Shown here one piece after another: positions 44,846 to 54,243 of a stretch of DNA of 64,000 nt. The stretch is from Paenibacillus sp. JNUCC32 (GTDB lineage Bacteria > Bacillota > Bacilli > Paenibacillales > Paenibacillaceae), in the NCBI RefSeq assembly GCF_014863545.1, contig NZ_CP062260.1, forward strand, positions 3,720,001-3,784,000, given 5' to 3'. Position numbers and translations under genes: made by a program. The notes under the pieces are model-generated. The model was not told where the DNA came from, ran no database searches, and worked only from the letters and a program-made list of their open reading frames with translations. Positions within the stretch are counted from its first letter, which is position 1; every line of letters starts with the position of its first letter.

Positions 44846-45655
44846 CTACCTTCCTTGCACGACGGCTTGCGACAGGAACCCAATCTTCTGCAGCCAACCC
44901 TCGCACAGGCGCGTCCATTGCGAAACACTGGCATCTTCTTCCGCAAGGCCAAGGCCATGCCGGCCTTCCGGGAAAACATGCAGTTCGAACGGAATTTGCT
45001 GCTTGCTCAGCGATCCGGCATACATCAGGCTGTTCTCGACCGGGACCGCGCCGTCATCCGCGGTATGCCACAGAAAGGAAGGCGGGGTATCCGGTTTTAC
45101 CGCCCATTCGAGGGACATCGCATTCCTTAAGTCTTCCGCCGGATTCTCCCCCAACAAATTGATCATGGAGCCCTCATGGTAGTAGTCCTTAAATGAAATG
45201 ACCGGGTAACAGAGAATGGATGCGTTCGGACGGGAGCCCTGCCTCTCAACGCGATCTTCGGCCTCCGGATTTCCTTCATCGAAATAGGTGCTTGCACTGG
45301 CCGCGAGATGTCCGCCGGCAGAGAATCCGAGAATTCCGATGCGTTCCGGATCGATGTTCCATTCCTTGGCATGATGCCTTACGAGCCGAATCGCCCGCTG
45401 GGCATCATACAGCGGATAAGGATGCCGGTACGGGGCAACCCGATAATGAACGACGAATGCCGATAAGCCGATCGAATTCAGCCACAGGGCCACCGGATCG
45501 CCCTCATGATCTGCCCGCCGTCCATATCCGCCGCCCGGCAGAACGAGCACGGCTCCGTGTGGTGTTTCTTTTTGTAGAAGATAAGGTGTCATATAAGGCG
45601 TGAACGACTCTTCCATCGACGCATATCCTGGTGTATCCTGTTCCCAAAGCTTCAT
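44846..45655 (-). CDS. Alpha/beta hydrolase, acetyl esterase / BD-FAE-like
   Basis: 269 aa, no signal peptide. Oxyanion motif LVLPGGGYGRRADHEG, nucleophile elbow IGILGFSAGGHLAAS, acid HTADDGAVP and His in FPEGRHGLGLA. These match carbohydrate acetyl esterases of the lipase-like (CE-type, BD-FAE) group. It is downstream of the cupin, unknown and GH43 genes on the same strand and may deacetylate the imported oligosaccharide. The ATG at 45655 has GGAAAGGA 9 nt upstream; the ATG at 45664 overlaps that site. Confidence 0.85.
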   Translation of the reverse strand: MKLWEQDTPGYASMEESFTPYMTPYLLQKETPHGAVLVLPGGGYGRRADHEGDPVALWLNSIGLSAFVVHYRVAPYRHPYPLYDAQRAIRLVRHHAKEWNIDPERIGILGFSAGGHLAASASTYFDEGNPEAEDRVERQGSRPNASILCYPVISFKDYYHEGSMINLLGENPAEDLRNAMSLEWAVKPDTPPSFLWHTADDGAVPVENSLMYAGSLSKQQIPFELHVFPEGRHGLGLAEEDASVSQWTRLCEGWLQKIGFLSQAVVQGR

Positions 45656-45710
45656 TCTATCCATTCCTTTCCGACTTCATAATTGTCGTTGTCCTTCGAA
45701 TCGATTTCTT

Positions 45711-46043
45711 TCAGCCGCAACTCTCTTCGGGTCCAAGCAAATCAAGCCTCAACGGTGTAAACGCATCCAAAAGAGCGGATGGCTCGAGTGCTTTCACGCC
45801 ATGCTCCGCTCCGCCCGGAATGACGATGGTGTCTCCCTGACGCACAAGGGTCGTCTCGCCGTTGATATAGAATTCAATGGCTCCCTTCAGGCAATAACTC
45901 ATCTGCTCATGGGGATGACTGTGGAGTGCTCCTTCCGCTCCTGCTTCAAAGTGAACCTCCATCATCATCAGACCGGTCCCAGGTTTAAATACCTTCCTCG
46001 TCACACCGGGCTCCGCTTGCTCCCAAACCCCGATCTCTGCCAT
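45711..46043 (-). CDS. Cupin-domain protein
   Basis: 110 aa, one small beta-barrel. Metal-binding motif 1 is GALHSHPHEQMSYCLKG and motif 2 PGGAEHGVKAL, with GDTIVIPGG between. Such proteins act as sugar isomerases, lyases or binding proteins; the one here could act on an unsaturated or keto sugar (compare KdgF), but this is inference. GGAGAGGAG precedes the ATG at 46043; the longer frame would need a TTG. Confidence 0.85.
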   Translation of the reverse strand: MAEIGVWEQAEPGVTRKVFKPGTGLMMMEVHFEAGAEGALHSHPHEQMSYCLKGAIEFYINGETTLVRQGDTIVIPGGAEHGVKALEPSALLDAFTPLRLDLLGPEESCG

Positions 46044-46224
46044 CCTCTTTCTCCTCTCCTGTGCCAAGCGCCGTATTTACGCACCATCGATTCTTCCGTA
46101 AACGACCTTTCTACTTCTTCGGCGAAGGGCATGGATTTTCCTATGGCCATCACCAAAAAAATCGAAATGTCCGCACGAAGATGGATCTTTCTTAATGAGA
46201 AGGTCCTTGCCTTCAGACCCGCAA

Positions 46225-47343
46225 CTATATATCTGCAGCTGCCCGAAGATTGGAGAATGCGGAATCGGCGGCATCCAGCTTTCGCTCCTGCAGCCCGCCC
46301 AGCTCCCGCAGCGAATAGCGGATCAGAATCGCCTGGGTTCCCGCATTCATATCCCCCTCTATCTCTCCATTGCCCAGCGGAACCGCCTCCGGCATGTCGG
46401 GATAATACTCTCCCGGCTTTACCTGAGCCACATTCGGCGCCGGCGGGGAATGATCGATTACCCGTGAAAATCCGCCGTCCGCGCGTTTGAGACGCGCCAT
46501 ATTCTGCAAGGTGATTTCCGCGATGATCCGAACATCCTGCTCCGGGATGCGCGGCTTCATCGATGTGAGGAGACTGATCGGGTTCCGGATATAACACATA
46601 TCAACGGCCTCCTCGCTTTGCAGTGCACGCATCAACGAATGGTATATTTCCGATATCCGCGGCAAAGGGGCTTGAAACCGATTATAGAACGTCAGCAGCT
46701 TGAAGGTTCCCGATATTCGGACATAAGGCGTGCCTTCGCCCCACAGCCCCGTCGCCGGATCTTGTATGCTCGCAAAATACGACAGCGCCTCACGCAAAAA
46801 CGGCTCCCTCTCTTCCTGCGGCATTTGGGATAAATAAGGGGCCGAATTACACAGACGATCGCAGCCGCGCCAGCTGTTCACCAGACTGATCGAGCGCAGC
46901 CACTTCGTGTATTCCTCGTGAGAGCGGCAGTATGCCGGAGCCATATGCCGATTGCCCGGCAGCAGGTGCAAGGGGGCTGCACCCAACTTGCGGAGTGCTC
47001 CCACGCTGTACCCAAGCGCTCGTCCCACCATCACATCGTCTGTTCTCATATTGGGATCGGCATCATAAAAGTAACCCGTCGCGGGGTCTTGTTTGGACTG
47101 AAAAAACCGAACGAGCCCCGCCTTGATGCCATCGGACAGTCTTTGCAGAAGCCCGCATCGCTCGATAATGCCCAATGCCTGCGCGGTCGACTCGATGTCC
47201 GGAACGAACGCCCCGGAATCCCGTGAACTGCGGGCATAATAGAAACCGCCGGAAGCCGCGTCGTATTGCCCCTCGAGCCATTCGAAGAAGCCTTCAAACA
47301 GCCTGTCGCCGCCTGCCAGAATATCCTCTAATCCCTGTGCCAT
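46225..47343 (-). CDS. Unrecognised 372-aa protein, probable alpha/alpha-toroid
   Basis: No signal peptide, no long hydrophobic helix. Repeated pattern of amphipathic helices joined by turns of the form DAASGGFYYARSS, QDPATGYFYDADP, QDPATGLWGEGTP and RADGGFSRVID: these D-G-G/F repeats are those of alpha/alpha barrels as in prenyltransferase-like and some glycan-active enzymes (GH88, GH105, GH127 style). I cannot assign a family. It lies 14 bp downstream of the GH43 gene with GAAGGGG before its ATG, so it belongs to that operon and probably works on the same glycan. Confidence 0.75.
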   Translation of the reverse strand: MAQGLEDILAGGDRLFEGFFEWLEGQYDAASGGFYYARSSRDSGAFVPDIESTAQALGIIERCGLLQRLSDGIKAGLVRFFQSKQDPATGYFYDADPNMRTDDVMVGRALGYSVGALRKLGAAPLHLLPGNRHMAPAYCRSHEEYTKWLRSISLVNSWRGCDRLCNSAPYLSQMPQEEREPFLREALSYFASIQDPATGLWGEGTPYVRISGTFKLLTFYNRFQAPLPRISEIYHSLMRALQSEEAVDMCYIRNPISLLTSMKPRIPEQDVRIIAEITLQNMARLKRADGGFSRVIDHSPPAPNVAQVKPGEYYPDMPEAVPLGNGEIEGDMNAGTQAILIRYSLRELGGLQERKLDAADSAFSNLRAAADI

Positions 47344-47357
47344 TTCTACCCCTTCTT

Positions 47358-48797
47358 TCAGCTGCTTATGACGTTATATGAAAAATTCCGGAAAATCACC
47401 CTGCCTTTACCGATGGCATCCAATCCGACGCGGAGACTCTGAAATCCGCCAAACGTGTTATGATGGAACCCTGAAACATCCGCGACCTTGTCGTACCGGA
47501 TCCACTGCGTCCCCTCGAAGCTGTAATAGAACGAAACGATATGCGCATCGTTAACCAACCGCAGAAATGCCCTGCGAGTATGGTTCGGCATCGTGCCGTA
47601 TCCCTTGAATGACCGGAAATGCCGGACTCCGCGCTCGTTGACTCCCATGCCGAGATATGCCGCATCGTTGTAATAGAGCAGCAGTCGGCCCTCCGCCGGA
47701 CCCTCCACGATAATCTCGACCTCTGCTGAGTAACGCTTATGGCCAGCCATGTAGAGCAGCGGAGAAGCTTTGGCTTCCTCGGGTGCTGCTTCGGCTGCCA
47801 ACTCATGATTCCCCGGACGGAACCGGGTGGAAGGCTCCACGCCTTCGCACTGCCAATGAAGGCCCAGTTCAGATCCGGCAAAGGTATCCCTGAATGAAAC
47901 GCTTTGATTCACCACATTGATTTCTTCTTTGTCATCCGGCCCATCATGCTGGTCAAGCCTCTCATAGTCTTCCGCAGCATGAAACCACCCGTCCGAGGTC
48001 CATTCGATCGGTTCGAGCAACGTCTGCCGACCGAGCGAATGAAATCCGCCCGCATATGCATGGTAGACCATCCACCACTGGCCGTCAGGACTGTCGATCA
48101 GCGAGGCATGTCCCTTGGACCACCAGGGCTCCTCCTTGGATTCCGTATGAACGACCGGGTTATAGGGCGAATGCTCCCACGGCCCCCATGGCGTTCGGGA
48201 TCTTGACGATACGGCCATATGGCTTGTAGGCGGTCCTGCCGTCCCCCCGACAGCTACCGTCAGATAATAATATCCGTCGCGAACGGTCATCTTCGGCCCT
48301 TCCAGGCTGTATGCCTCTACGACCCAAGCCTCCGGATACCGCCAGCCGTTATACACATGCCTCACTTCGCCCGCGACCGCGAGCCCGTCTGCCGTAAGCT
48401 CTACAAAATCACCGCCCGACATATGCAAATAACGCTTTCCGTCCGGTCCTGCCGTATGCCCCGGATCAATTCCCTTGATCCCCAGATTGATCGGCTTGCT
48501 CCACGGTCCCGCCGGACTGGCTGCCGTAACGACCCAATTCGTCCGCCCTGCCGGATAATAGATGTAATACCTCCCGTTATGCGCGACGAAATCCGGCGCC
48601 CACACATCTCCCTCGTAATGGGGCAGTGCGGCCCCGATCCGGCTCCAATTCAGCAAATCACGCGAATGCCAGATGACGAGCCCGGGCGTCAGCTTGTAGG
48701 ATGAATGCGTCATGTAATAATCTTCGCCGACCCGGATGATCGACGGGTCCGCATAATTGCCGGCCATGATCGGTACACACCGTTTCTTTTCCAACAC
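47358..48797 (-). CDS. GH43 glycosidase with C-terminal DUF1349 domain
   Basis: 479 aa, no signal peptide. Five-bladed GH43 domain (about 1-300) with the general-base Asp in GNYADPSIIRV, a second Asp in WAPDFVAHNGRYYIYY and the acid Glu in YPEAWVVEAYS; it is typical of arabinofuranosidases or xylosidases. A DUF1349 beta-sandwich (about 310-479) follows, as in other intracellular GH43 enzymes. The GTG at 48797 follows GAGGAG at 9 nt; TTG at 48794 is equally possible. The ATG at 48767 lacks a site and would cut the conserved N-terminal strand. Confidence 0.9.
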   Translation of the reverse strand: MLEKKRCVPIMAGNYADPSIIRVGEDYYMTHSSYKLTPGLVIWHSRDLLNWSRIGAALPHYEGDVWAPDFVAHNGRYYIYYPAGRTNWVVTAASPAGPWSKPINLGIKGIDPGHTAGPDGKRYLHMSGGDFVELTADGLAVAGEVRHVYNGWRYPEAWVVEAYSLEGPKMTVRDGYYYLTVAVGGTAGPPTSHMAVSSRSRTPWGPWEHSPYNPVVHTESKEEPWWSKGHASLIDSPDGQWWMVYHAYAGGFHSLGRQTLLEPIEWTSDGWFHAAEDYERLDQHDGPDDKEEINVVNQSVSFRDTFAGSELGLHWQCEGVEPSTRFRPGNHELAAEAAPEEAKASPLLYMAGHKRYSAEVEIIVEGPAEGRLLLYYNDAAYLGMGVNERGVRHFRSFKGYGTMPNHTRRAFLRLVNDAHIVSFYYSFEGTQWIRYDKVADVSGFHHNTFGGFQSLRVGLDAIGKGRVIFRNFSYNVISS

Positions 48798-48813
48798 GCT
48801 CCTTCGCTCCTCT

Positions 48814-49692
48814 CTATCCCTTGATGGATCCCAGCAGCGCGCCCTTCGCAAAATGCTTCTGCAGGAAGGGATATACGCACAGTATTGGCAGCGTGGCAAT
48901 GACGATGACCGCCATTTTCACCGTCTGTTCCGGCGGGCGGACGAATTCGTCCATGCCGGAGGTATCGGCCGCCAAGCCGCTGGCAAGAATGACGATCTGC
49001 CGCAGTATGACCTGCACTGGCCATTTGGCAGCGTCATTCAGGTACAGAATCGCCGACATATACGTATTCCAGTAGGTAACCGCATAAAAGAGCGATATGG
49101 TTGCAATGGCTGGCATCGACAGCGGAATCACGATTCGGAACAGGATGCCCCAATCTCCCGCTCCGTCGATTTTTGCTGATTCCTCCAGACCTTCGGGCAG
49201 GTTCTGAAAAAAGTTTCGCATGATGATGAGGTTGAAGGCATTGATCGCCGTCGGGACAATCAAGGCCGCATACGTATCGATGAGCCCCATTTCCTTCACC
49301 ACGAGGAACGTCGGTATCATCCCCCCGCTGAACAGCATCGTGAACAAGACCATGAACATGATGAAATTCCGGCCCTCCAAATCCCTGCGCGACAGCCCGT
49401 AGGCCATCAGGCAGGTTAACAGCATGCTGAACATAGTGCCCAGGAAGGTGACGCCAACGGAAACGCCAAGCGAACGAAAAACCGTATTGGTCGAAAACAC
49501 GTACTTATAAGCGTCAAGGGACCATACGGTCGGAAACAGGACAAACTGCTTCTGCGCCAGCTCCGTCACCGTCGTGAACGATCCGGCGATGACGTGAAGG
49601 AAAGGCAGAATGGTAACGAGGCCGATGATCGACAGCAGCGTGTAGTTCACGATATCGAAGATTCGGCTCGATATCGTTTTATCTTGTACCAT
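48814..49692 (-). CDS. Carbohydrate ABC importer permease, LplC/YtcP type
   Basis: 292 aa, six helices. EAA motif LEESAKIDGAGDWGILFRIVIP (core EESAKIDGAGDW); C-terminal FLQKHFAKGALLGSIKG is the LplC/YtcP signature. It pairs with the LplB-type permease encoded 21 bp upstream. No ATPase in the locus. Confidence 0.94.
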   Translation of the reverse strand: MVQDKTISSRIFDIVNYTLLSIIGLVTILPFLHVIAGSFTTVTELAQKQFVLFPTVWSLDAYKYVFSTNTVFRSLGVSVGVTFLGTMFSMLLTCLMAYGLSRRDLEGRNFIMFMVLFTMLFSGGMIPTFLVVKEMGLIDTYAALIVPTAINAFNLIIMRNFFQNLPEGLEESAKIDGAGDWGILFRIVIPLSMPAIATISLFYAVTYWNTYMSAILYLNDAAKWPVQVILRQIVILASGLAADTSGMDEFVRPPEQTVKMAVIVIATLPILCVYPFLQKHFAKGALLGSIKG

Positions 49693-49713
49693 AGCGGTCC
49701 ACCTTTCTCATAA

Positions 49714-50673
49714 TTAATAGATGCCTTCTTCTCCGGCCTTTTTGGCCAGCCAATTGGCCAGCATCACCAGAATGAGACCGATCAGCGATTTAAAGAACCC
49801 GACCGCCGTGCTGAAGCTGAACTGTCCTTGCTTCAGACCCGCGGTGTACACATACGTATCGAAAATCTCCGCAACATCCCGGTTCATCGAGTTTAAGAGG
49901 AGATAGATATGTTCGAACCCAAGTTCCAGCACGTCGCCGATTTTCAAAATCAATAAAACGACGATCACGCTTCGAATCGAAGGGAGCGTGATATGCCACA
50001 TTTGCCGAAAGCGGCTGGCTCCGTCAATTCGGGACGCTTCGTATAAACCCGGATCAATCGCGGCCATGGCGGCCAAATAAATGATGGTCCCCCAGCCGGC
50101 CTCACGCCAGATGATCTGCAGGACATACATCGGCCTGAACCACTCGCTGCTCATCAGGAAATTGATTTTTTCGAATCCGGCCATAACCAGCAGCTCATTG
50201 ATGATGCCGCGATCCATCGAGAGCATGACAAACGAAATGGATACGATGATGACCCACGACATGAAATGGGGAATGTACACCAGCGTCTGGATAAAACGTT
50301 TAAACGCTTCGCGCCGGACCTCGTTGAGCATTAAGGCAAGAATGATCGGCACGGGGAAATAAAATGCCAGGTTCAAGAAAAACAGCAACAGCGTGTTGCC
50401 TAATATCGTGAAGAACATCGGCTCGGTAAACAGCCGCTCAAAGTGCTTGAGCCCCACCCAGGGGCTGCCCGTTACGCCCAGATAAGCCTGATAATCCTGG
50501 AAGGCTATGATCAATCCCGACATCGGGATGTATTTAAAGATCAGGAAGTATAAAAATCCCGGAAGTATCATGAGATAGATCGCCCGGTTTTTAACGATTC
50601 TTCTCATTCGACCGGACTCCGGTATTGTGGGGGCGTCCTTGCGCATCCCGGTCTTCACTGCGGTTTCGCTCAT
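49714..50673 (-). CDS. Carbohydrate ABC importer permease, LplB/YteP type
   Basis: 319 aa. Cytoplasmic head, then six helices; PMSGLIIAFQDYQAY and the EAA motif LYEASRIDGASRFRQMWHITLP (core YEASRIDGASRF) are typical of LplB/YteP. C-terminal ANWLAKKAGEEGIY likewise. The ATG at 50673 has AAAGGA upstream; the longer frame has no site. In LplABC-type systems these permeases carry oligosaccharides such as unsaturated rhamnogalacturonan. Confidence 0.94.
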   Translation of the reverse strand: MSETAVKTGMRKDAPTIPESGRMRRIVKNRAIYLMILPGFLYFLIFKYIPMSGLIIAFQDYQAYLGVTGSPWVGLKHFERLFTEPMFFTILGNTLLLFFLNLAFYFPVPIILALMLNEVRREAFKRFIQTLVYIPHFMSWVIIVSISFVMLSMDRGIINELLVMAGFEKINFLMSSEWFRPMYVLQIIWREAGWGTIIYLAAMAAIDPGLYEASRIDGASRFRQMWHITLPSIRSVIVVLLILKIGDVLELGFEHIYLLLNSMNRDVAEIFDTYVYTAGLKQGQFSFSTAVGFFKSLIGLILVMLANWLAKKAGEEGIY

Positions 50674-50757
50674 GATCTCAGACTTCCTTTCTGCCCCGAA
50701 GCCTGCCGGAGACTGCAGCATTGCTGTCTCCGGCCGTTCGGGATGCTGGCATGTTCG

Positions 50758-52299
50758 TTATTTGGAAGATTCGTAGGAAACGTTGAACTCATCGATGATT
50801 TGCTGACCGCCGCTCTTTAGCCAGTTGTCCACGACGGCTTGGAATCCGGCCTCGTCCAGATCTCCGAGCATGAACCGATACGTGCCGTCCTTGATCATCT
50901 CCTGCAGCTGCACGCCCTTTTCGTTAAACGTCTTGGAGTCCAGGGAAGCCGAAGGATCCTCTATGAGATAATCATTGTTCTCCACGATCATTTCCTCCGC
51001 CTTCGCTTTAACAGGAAGCATATGCTTCGGCTCATAGAATCCTTCGATCGTTAGCGGCCCGCCCACCTGCATCGCTTGATAAGGCTTCACTTCACGATCG
51101 GTCAGCTTGGTGTCCTCCGAAGGAACGACCTTGCCTTCCTCCAGCTGGTGGTGCTGTCCTTCCACTCCCCAATAGATCAGGTTGCCGAGCTCAGGGCTCA
51201 TCAGCTGATCCATGAAGGCAAGCACTCCTGTCAGTTCTTCCTCCGATTTGATGGCTGTTTTCGGAAAGAGTATCACCGAGCCGTAGCCGGGAACCGACCA
51301 GATTCCGAAGCCGTTCGGTCCCCCCTCGATTTTATTCTGAACATCGAGCTCCGCATCCGGATTCACTTCGACGACCTTGGGATGCAGGCTGGATACGTCC
51401 CCCATCGCTCCGATATAAACGCCCGATTTGCCGGTAATGAACAAATTTTGCTGATCGGTTTTGCTGGTAACCGGGAAATCCTGATTGATCAACCCTTCCT
51501 GATGAAGTTTCTTGAAGAATTTCATCGTCTCCATATATTCGGGGAACATAAACTCGGGAGCCAGCTTGCCGTCCTTCTCGCCCCAGTTATTCGGTGTCCC
51601 GAGCCATGAGCTTATCGTTTTGAATGCCCCATAGATCAGATCGTTCCGGTCCGTCAACGGAATCGTGTCGTCTTGGCCGTTGCCGTCAGGATCCTTTTCC
51701 TTGAACTGCTTCAGCATATTATAGAACTCGTCAATATTGGTCGGAGCGCTGAGCCCAAGCTTGTCGGCCCAATCCTTGCGATAAATGATGCCCTGGCGCG
51801 ACAAAGGCACTTCACGGTATAACGCATAGATTTTGCCGTCCACCGCCGTGTTCTTTAACACATCGGGTTTCAGCTTGCTGAGGTTCGGGTACTGATCCAG
51901 CAGCGGCCCGATTTCCCAGAATTGCCCGTTGCGGATCGCGTCCCGCATATTGACTAGCGAAGCGGCATTCTTCAGATACGTCACCTGCGGCAGCGTTCCG
52001 GTTGCGAAGGATGCATTGACCTTCTCGTCGTAAGTGCCGTCCGGCACCCACTGAATGTCAAGCTTGGTGCCCGTTTTCTCTTCCAGCAGCTTCTCGATCA
52101 TGTCGGAAGGAACTTCAGGGGTGTGGAGGTTGGCCATGATCGAGATGGCAACCGGTTCGCTTGGTTTCTCGCCTTGCGCCTGACCTCCATTTGTGCTGCT
52201 GCCGGTTGCTGCAGGGGCGGAGCCGCCGCCACAGCCCGCCAACACGGATAAAGCGGTTACAATTGCCAGGATGGTACTGGCTTTTTTCTTCTTCATCAT
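50758..52299 (-). CDS. Solute-binding lipoprotein, LplA type (importer copy)
   Basis: 513 aa. Lipoprotein signal with lipobox SVLAGC (Cys near residue 23). Extracellular solute-binding domain of the large (about 500 aa) class typical for LplABC systems; it includes a calcium-loop-like DPDGNGQDDT and conserved IIYRKDWADKLGL. It lies directly upstream of the two permease genes. GGAGGT precedes two ATGs (52299 and 52296); the second is slightly better spaced. A paralogue of the same length follows upstream at 52.5-54.0 kb. Confidence 0.93.
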   Translation of the reverse strand: MMKKKKASTILAIVTALSVLAGCGGGSAPAATGSSTNGGQAQGEKPSEPVAISIMANLHTPEVPSDMIEKLLEEKTGTKLDIQWVPDGTYDEKVNASFATGTLPQVTYLKNAASLVNMRDAIRNGQFWEIGPLLDQYPNLSKLKPDVLKNTAVDGKIYALYREVPLSRQGIIYRKDWADKLGLSAPTNIDEFYNMLKQFKEKDPDGNGQDDTIPLTDRNDLIYGAFKTISSWLGTPNNWGEKDGKLAPEFMFPEYMETMKFFKKLHQEGLINQDFPVTSKTDQQNLFITGKSGVYIGAMGDVSSLHPKVVEVNPDAELDVQNKIEGGPNGFGIWSVPGYGSVILFPKTAIKSEEELTGVLAFMDQLMSPELGNLIYWGVEGQHHQLEEGKVVPSEDTKLTDREVKPYQAMQVGGPLTIEGFYEPKHMLPVKAKAEEMIVENNDYLIEDPSASLDSKTFNEKGVQLQEMIKDGTYRFMLGDLDEAGFQAVVDNWLKSGGQQIIDEFNVSYESSK

Positions 52300-52483
52300 C
52301 TGACCTCCGTTATAATTGGGTTAAGGACTGACAAGAAACAGCTTAGATGACGGAAGCTCGGTGCGTATATAATCCTTCGATTGGATATGGGGAGTTCGGC
52401 CGCACCCGGCATAGGGAGCCGGGGGAATCAAATCTAATGATTACATAGGCAATGGGATCGCCGATGATGGCGCGACAACAAAA

Positions 52484-52516
52484 AAACCGCCGGGGAAATC
52501 AATCCCCTAGCGGTAT
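52484..52516 (-). terminator. Terminator between the two binding-protein genes
   Basis: On the minus strand ACCGCTAGGGG pairs with CCCCGGCGGT across an 8-nt loop, followed by T7. The TAG stop of the upstream paralogue lies inside the stem. Confidence 0.88.
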
Positions 52517-54048
52517 TTCTCATGCAGATACGGTCCCACCGTGCTTCGATACGAAGCATCATATTCCTCGATAATCTGGCTTCCCCCTTCTTCAAGCCAA
52601 CGGTCGATCTCCGCCTCGAACCCCTTCTCATCGATCATTCCCAGCATGAATTGATAGGTGGCGTCCCGCATGCGTTCATTCAATCGGACGCCGATCTCGT
52701 TATACAGCGGAGATTCGAGCGGTGCGGTAGGATCATAGATGAGGAAGCTTTCATTATCATAAATCAGCCGCTCGGCTTTATCCTTGACCTTATTCGTGTT
52801 AACCGGCTCCAGCATGCCCGGGATGGTGCTGAAGCTTCCGGCCATCAAAGCCTGGTAAGGCTTCACGTCCTTCTCCCTCAGCTCAAAAGCATCCACCGCC
52901 ACCGCTTTGCCATCCTGTACGGTATAGTGGGTGCCCTCGATTCCCCAATACATCAGGTTCGCAAGCTCTGGACTCATTAGCGCATCGTAGAAGGAGAGCA
53001 CATTCTTCAATTCCTCTTCCGTGGCGATCGCGGACTTCGGAAACAAGATGACCGTTCCGTATCCCTGCGATGCCCATATCCCGAACCCTTCCGGCCCGCG
53101 AACCCGATTCTGAACATCGAGTACGGCCTCAGGGTCATTCGCCAGCAGCCTTGACTGCAGAGACAGGACGTCCCCCATCGCGCCGATATAGACCCCGGCT
53201 TTCCCCGTAATGAACAGCTCCTGCTGGTCCGTCTTGCTGGTAATCGGAAAATCTTCATTCACCAGTCCTTCGCTATGCAGCATCTTAAAGAATTTCATCG
53301 TTTCCATATACTGCGGAAAGACGAATTCCGGCTGCAACGAATCGTTGTACCATCCCCAACGATTCGGCGTTCCGTAGTAGGAGCTGATCGTCTTGAAAGC
53401 CCCGTAAATCAAGTCGTTGCGGTCCGTTAAGCCGATGGTATCATCGATGCCGTTGTTGTCCGGATCGTTAAATGTAAACCCTTTCAGCATTTCGTACAAA
53501 TCGTCAAGCGTTTCCGGCGCCGGAAGCCCCAGCCGATCCGCCCAATCCTTTCGGTAAATGATGCCCGATCGGGCCAAGGCACGCTCCTGATACAGGCTGT
53601 ACAGCTTCCCGTCAATAGCGGTATTCCTTAAAACCTCGGGCTTCAATCGCTTTAAATTCGGATAGCCGTCAAGGTACGGGCCGATTTCCCAGAACAGCCC
53701 GCTTCGTATTTCATCCCTGAAGTAGGACAAGGATGCGGCATTCTTGAGATAGAGGACTTGCGGCAAGGTCCCTGTCGCAAGCGCTGCAAACACTTTTTCA
53801 TCATAACTGCCGTCCGGCACCCACTGGATGTCCAGCTGAACGCCCGTTTTTTCCTCGATCTCTTTCTCGATCCGATCGGATGGAATCTCGGTGGTGTGCA
53901 GGTTGGCCATCATCGAAATGCGGGTACTCCGTTCAAAAGACGCATTTCCGCCATCCGCCCCCGATGAGCGGGCCATGGTGATGCAAGCAGCCGATACCAA
54001 TAGGATAGCGAGCGTAAGCATAACATAGTTTGACAGACGGGTCATCAA
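52507..54048 (-). CDS. Second LplA-type solute-binding protein (paralogue)
   Basis: 513 aa, the same length as and clearly homologous along its whole length to the protein at 50758-52299: both have the segments MANLHT-E-PSD, DIQWVPDG-YDEKV, ATGTLPQV and TDRNDLIYGAFKTISS. The calcium-loop-like segment is DPDNNGIDDT. The N-terminal signal ends VSAAC, a poor lipobox (Ser at -3), so it may be a lipoprotein processed inefficiently or a membrane-anchored form. It is separated from the importer genes by a strong terminator, so it is expressed on its own or only partly with them. It is divergent from the membrane AraC sensor. Confidence 0.92.
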   Translation of the reverse strand: MMTRLSNYVMLTLAILLVSAACITMARSSGADGGNASFERSTRISMMANLHTTEIPSDRIEKEIEEKTGVQLDIQWVPDGSYDEKVFAALATGTLPQVLYLKNAASLSYFRDEIRSGLFWEIGPYLDGYPNLKRLKPEVLRNTAIDGKLYSLYQERALARSGIIYRKDWADRLGLPAPETLDDLYEMLKGFTFNDPDNNGIDDTIGLTDRNDLIYGAFKTISSYYGTPNRWGWYNDSLQPEFVFPQYMETMKFFKMLHSEGLVNEDFPITSKTDQQELFITGKAGVYIGAMGDVLSLQSRLLANDPEAVLDVQNRVRGPEGFGIWASQGYGTVILFPKSAIATEEELKNVLSFYDALMSPELANLMYWGIEGTHYTVQDGKAVAVDAFELREKDVKPYQALMAGSFSTIPGMLEPVNTNKVKDKAERLIYDNESFLIYDPTAPLESPLYNEIGVRLNERMRDATYQFMLGMIDEKGFEAEIDRWLEEGGSQIIEEYDASYRSTVGPYLHEKYR

Positions 54049-54179
54049 TCCGTTCTACCTCCGTTCCCCCATGTTTCTTGCGGATCCCAAGTGACTGAGA
54101 CGATCATATCATATGTACATCTTTTTTCATGACAAACCAGGATGATCAAATCCAGTGATTATTCATTTTGAAATGATTA

Positions 54180-54208
54180 TTGAATGTAACGGGGGTTGCC
54201 CATACAAT
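54180..54208 (+). promoter_or_regulatory. Sigma-A promoter of the membrane AraC gene
   Basis: TTGAAT (54180-54185), 17-nt spacer, TACAAT (54203-54208), 36 bp before the proposed TTG start. Confidence 0.7.
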
Positions 54209-54243
54209 GATTATACACTTTGTTAAACAGGAAGGTGTACCTA

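Noticed and set aside
52405..52430. CCCGGC...GCCGGG hairpin upstream of the importer binding protein
   Set aside because: Short stem without a T-run and no riboswitch-like context; could be chance.
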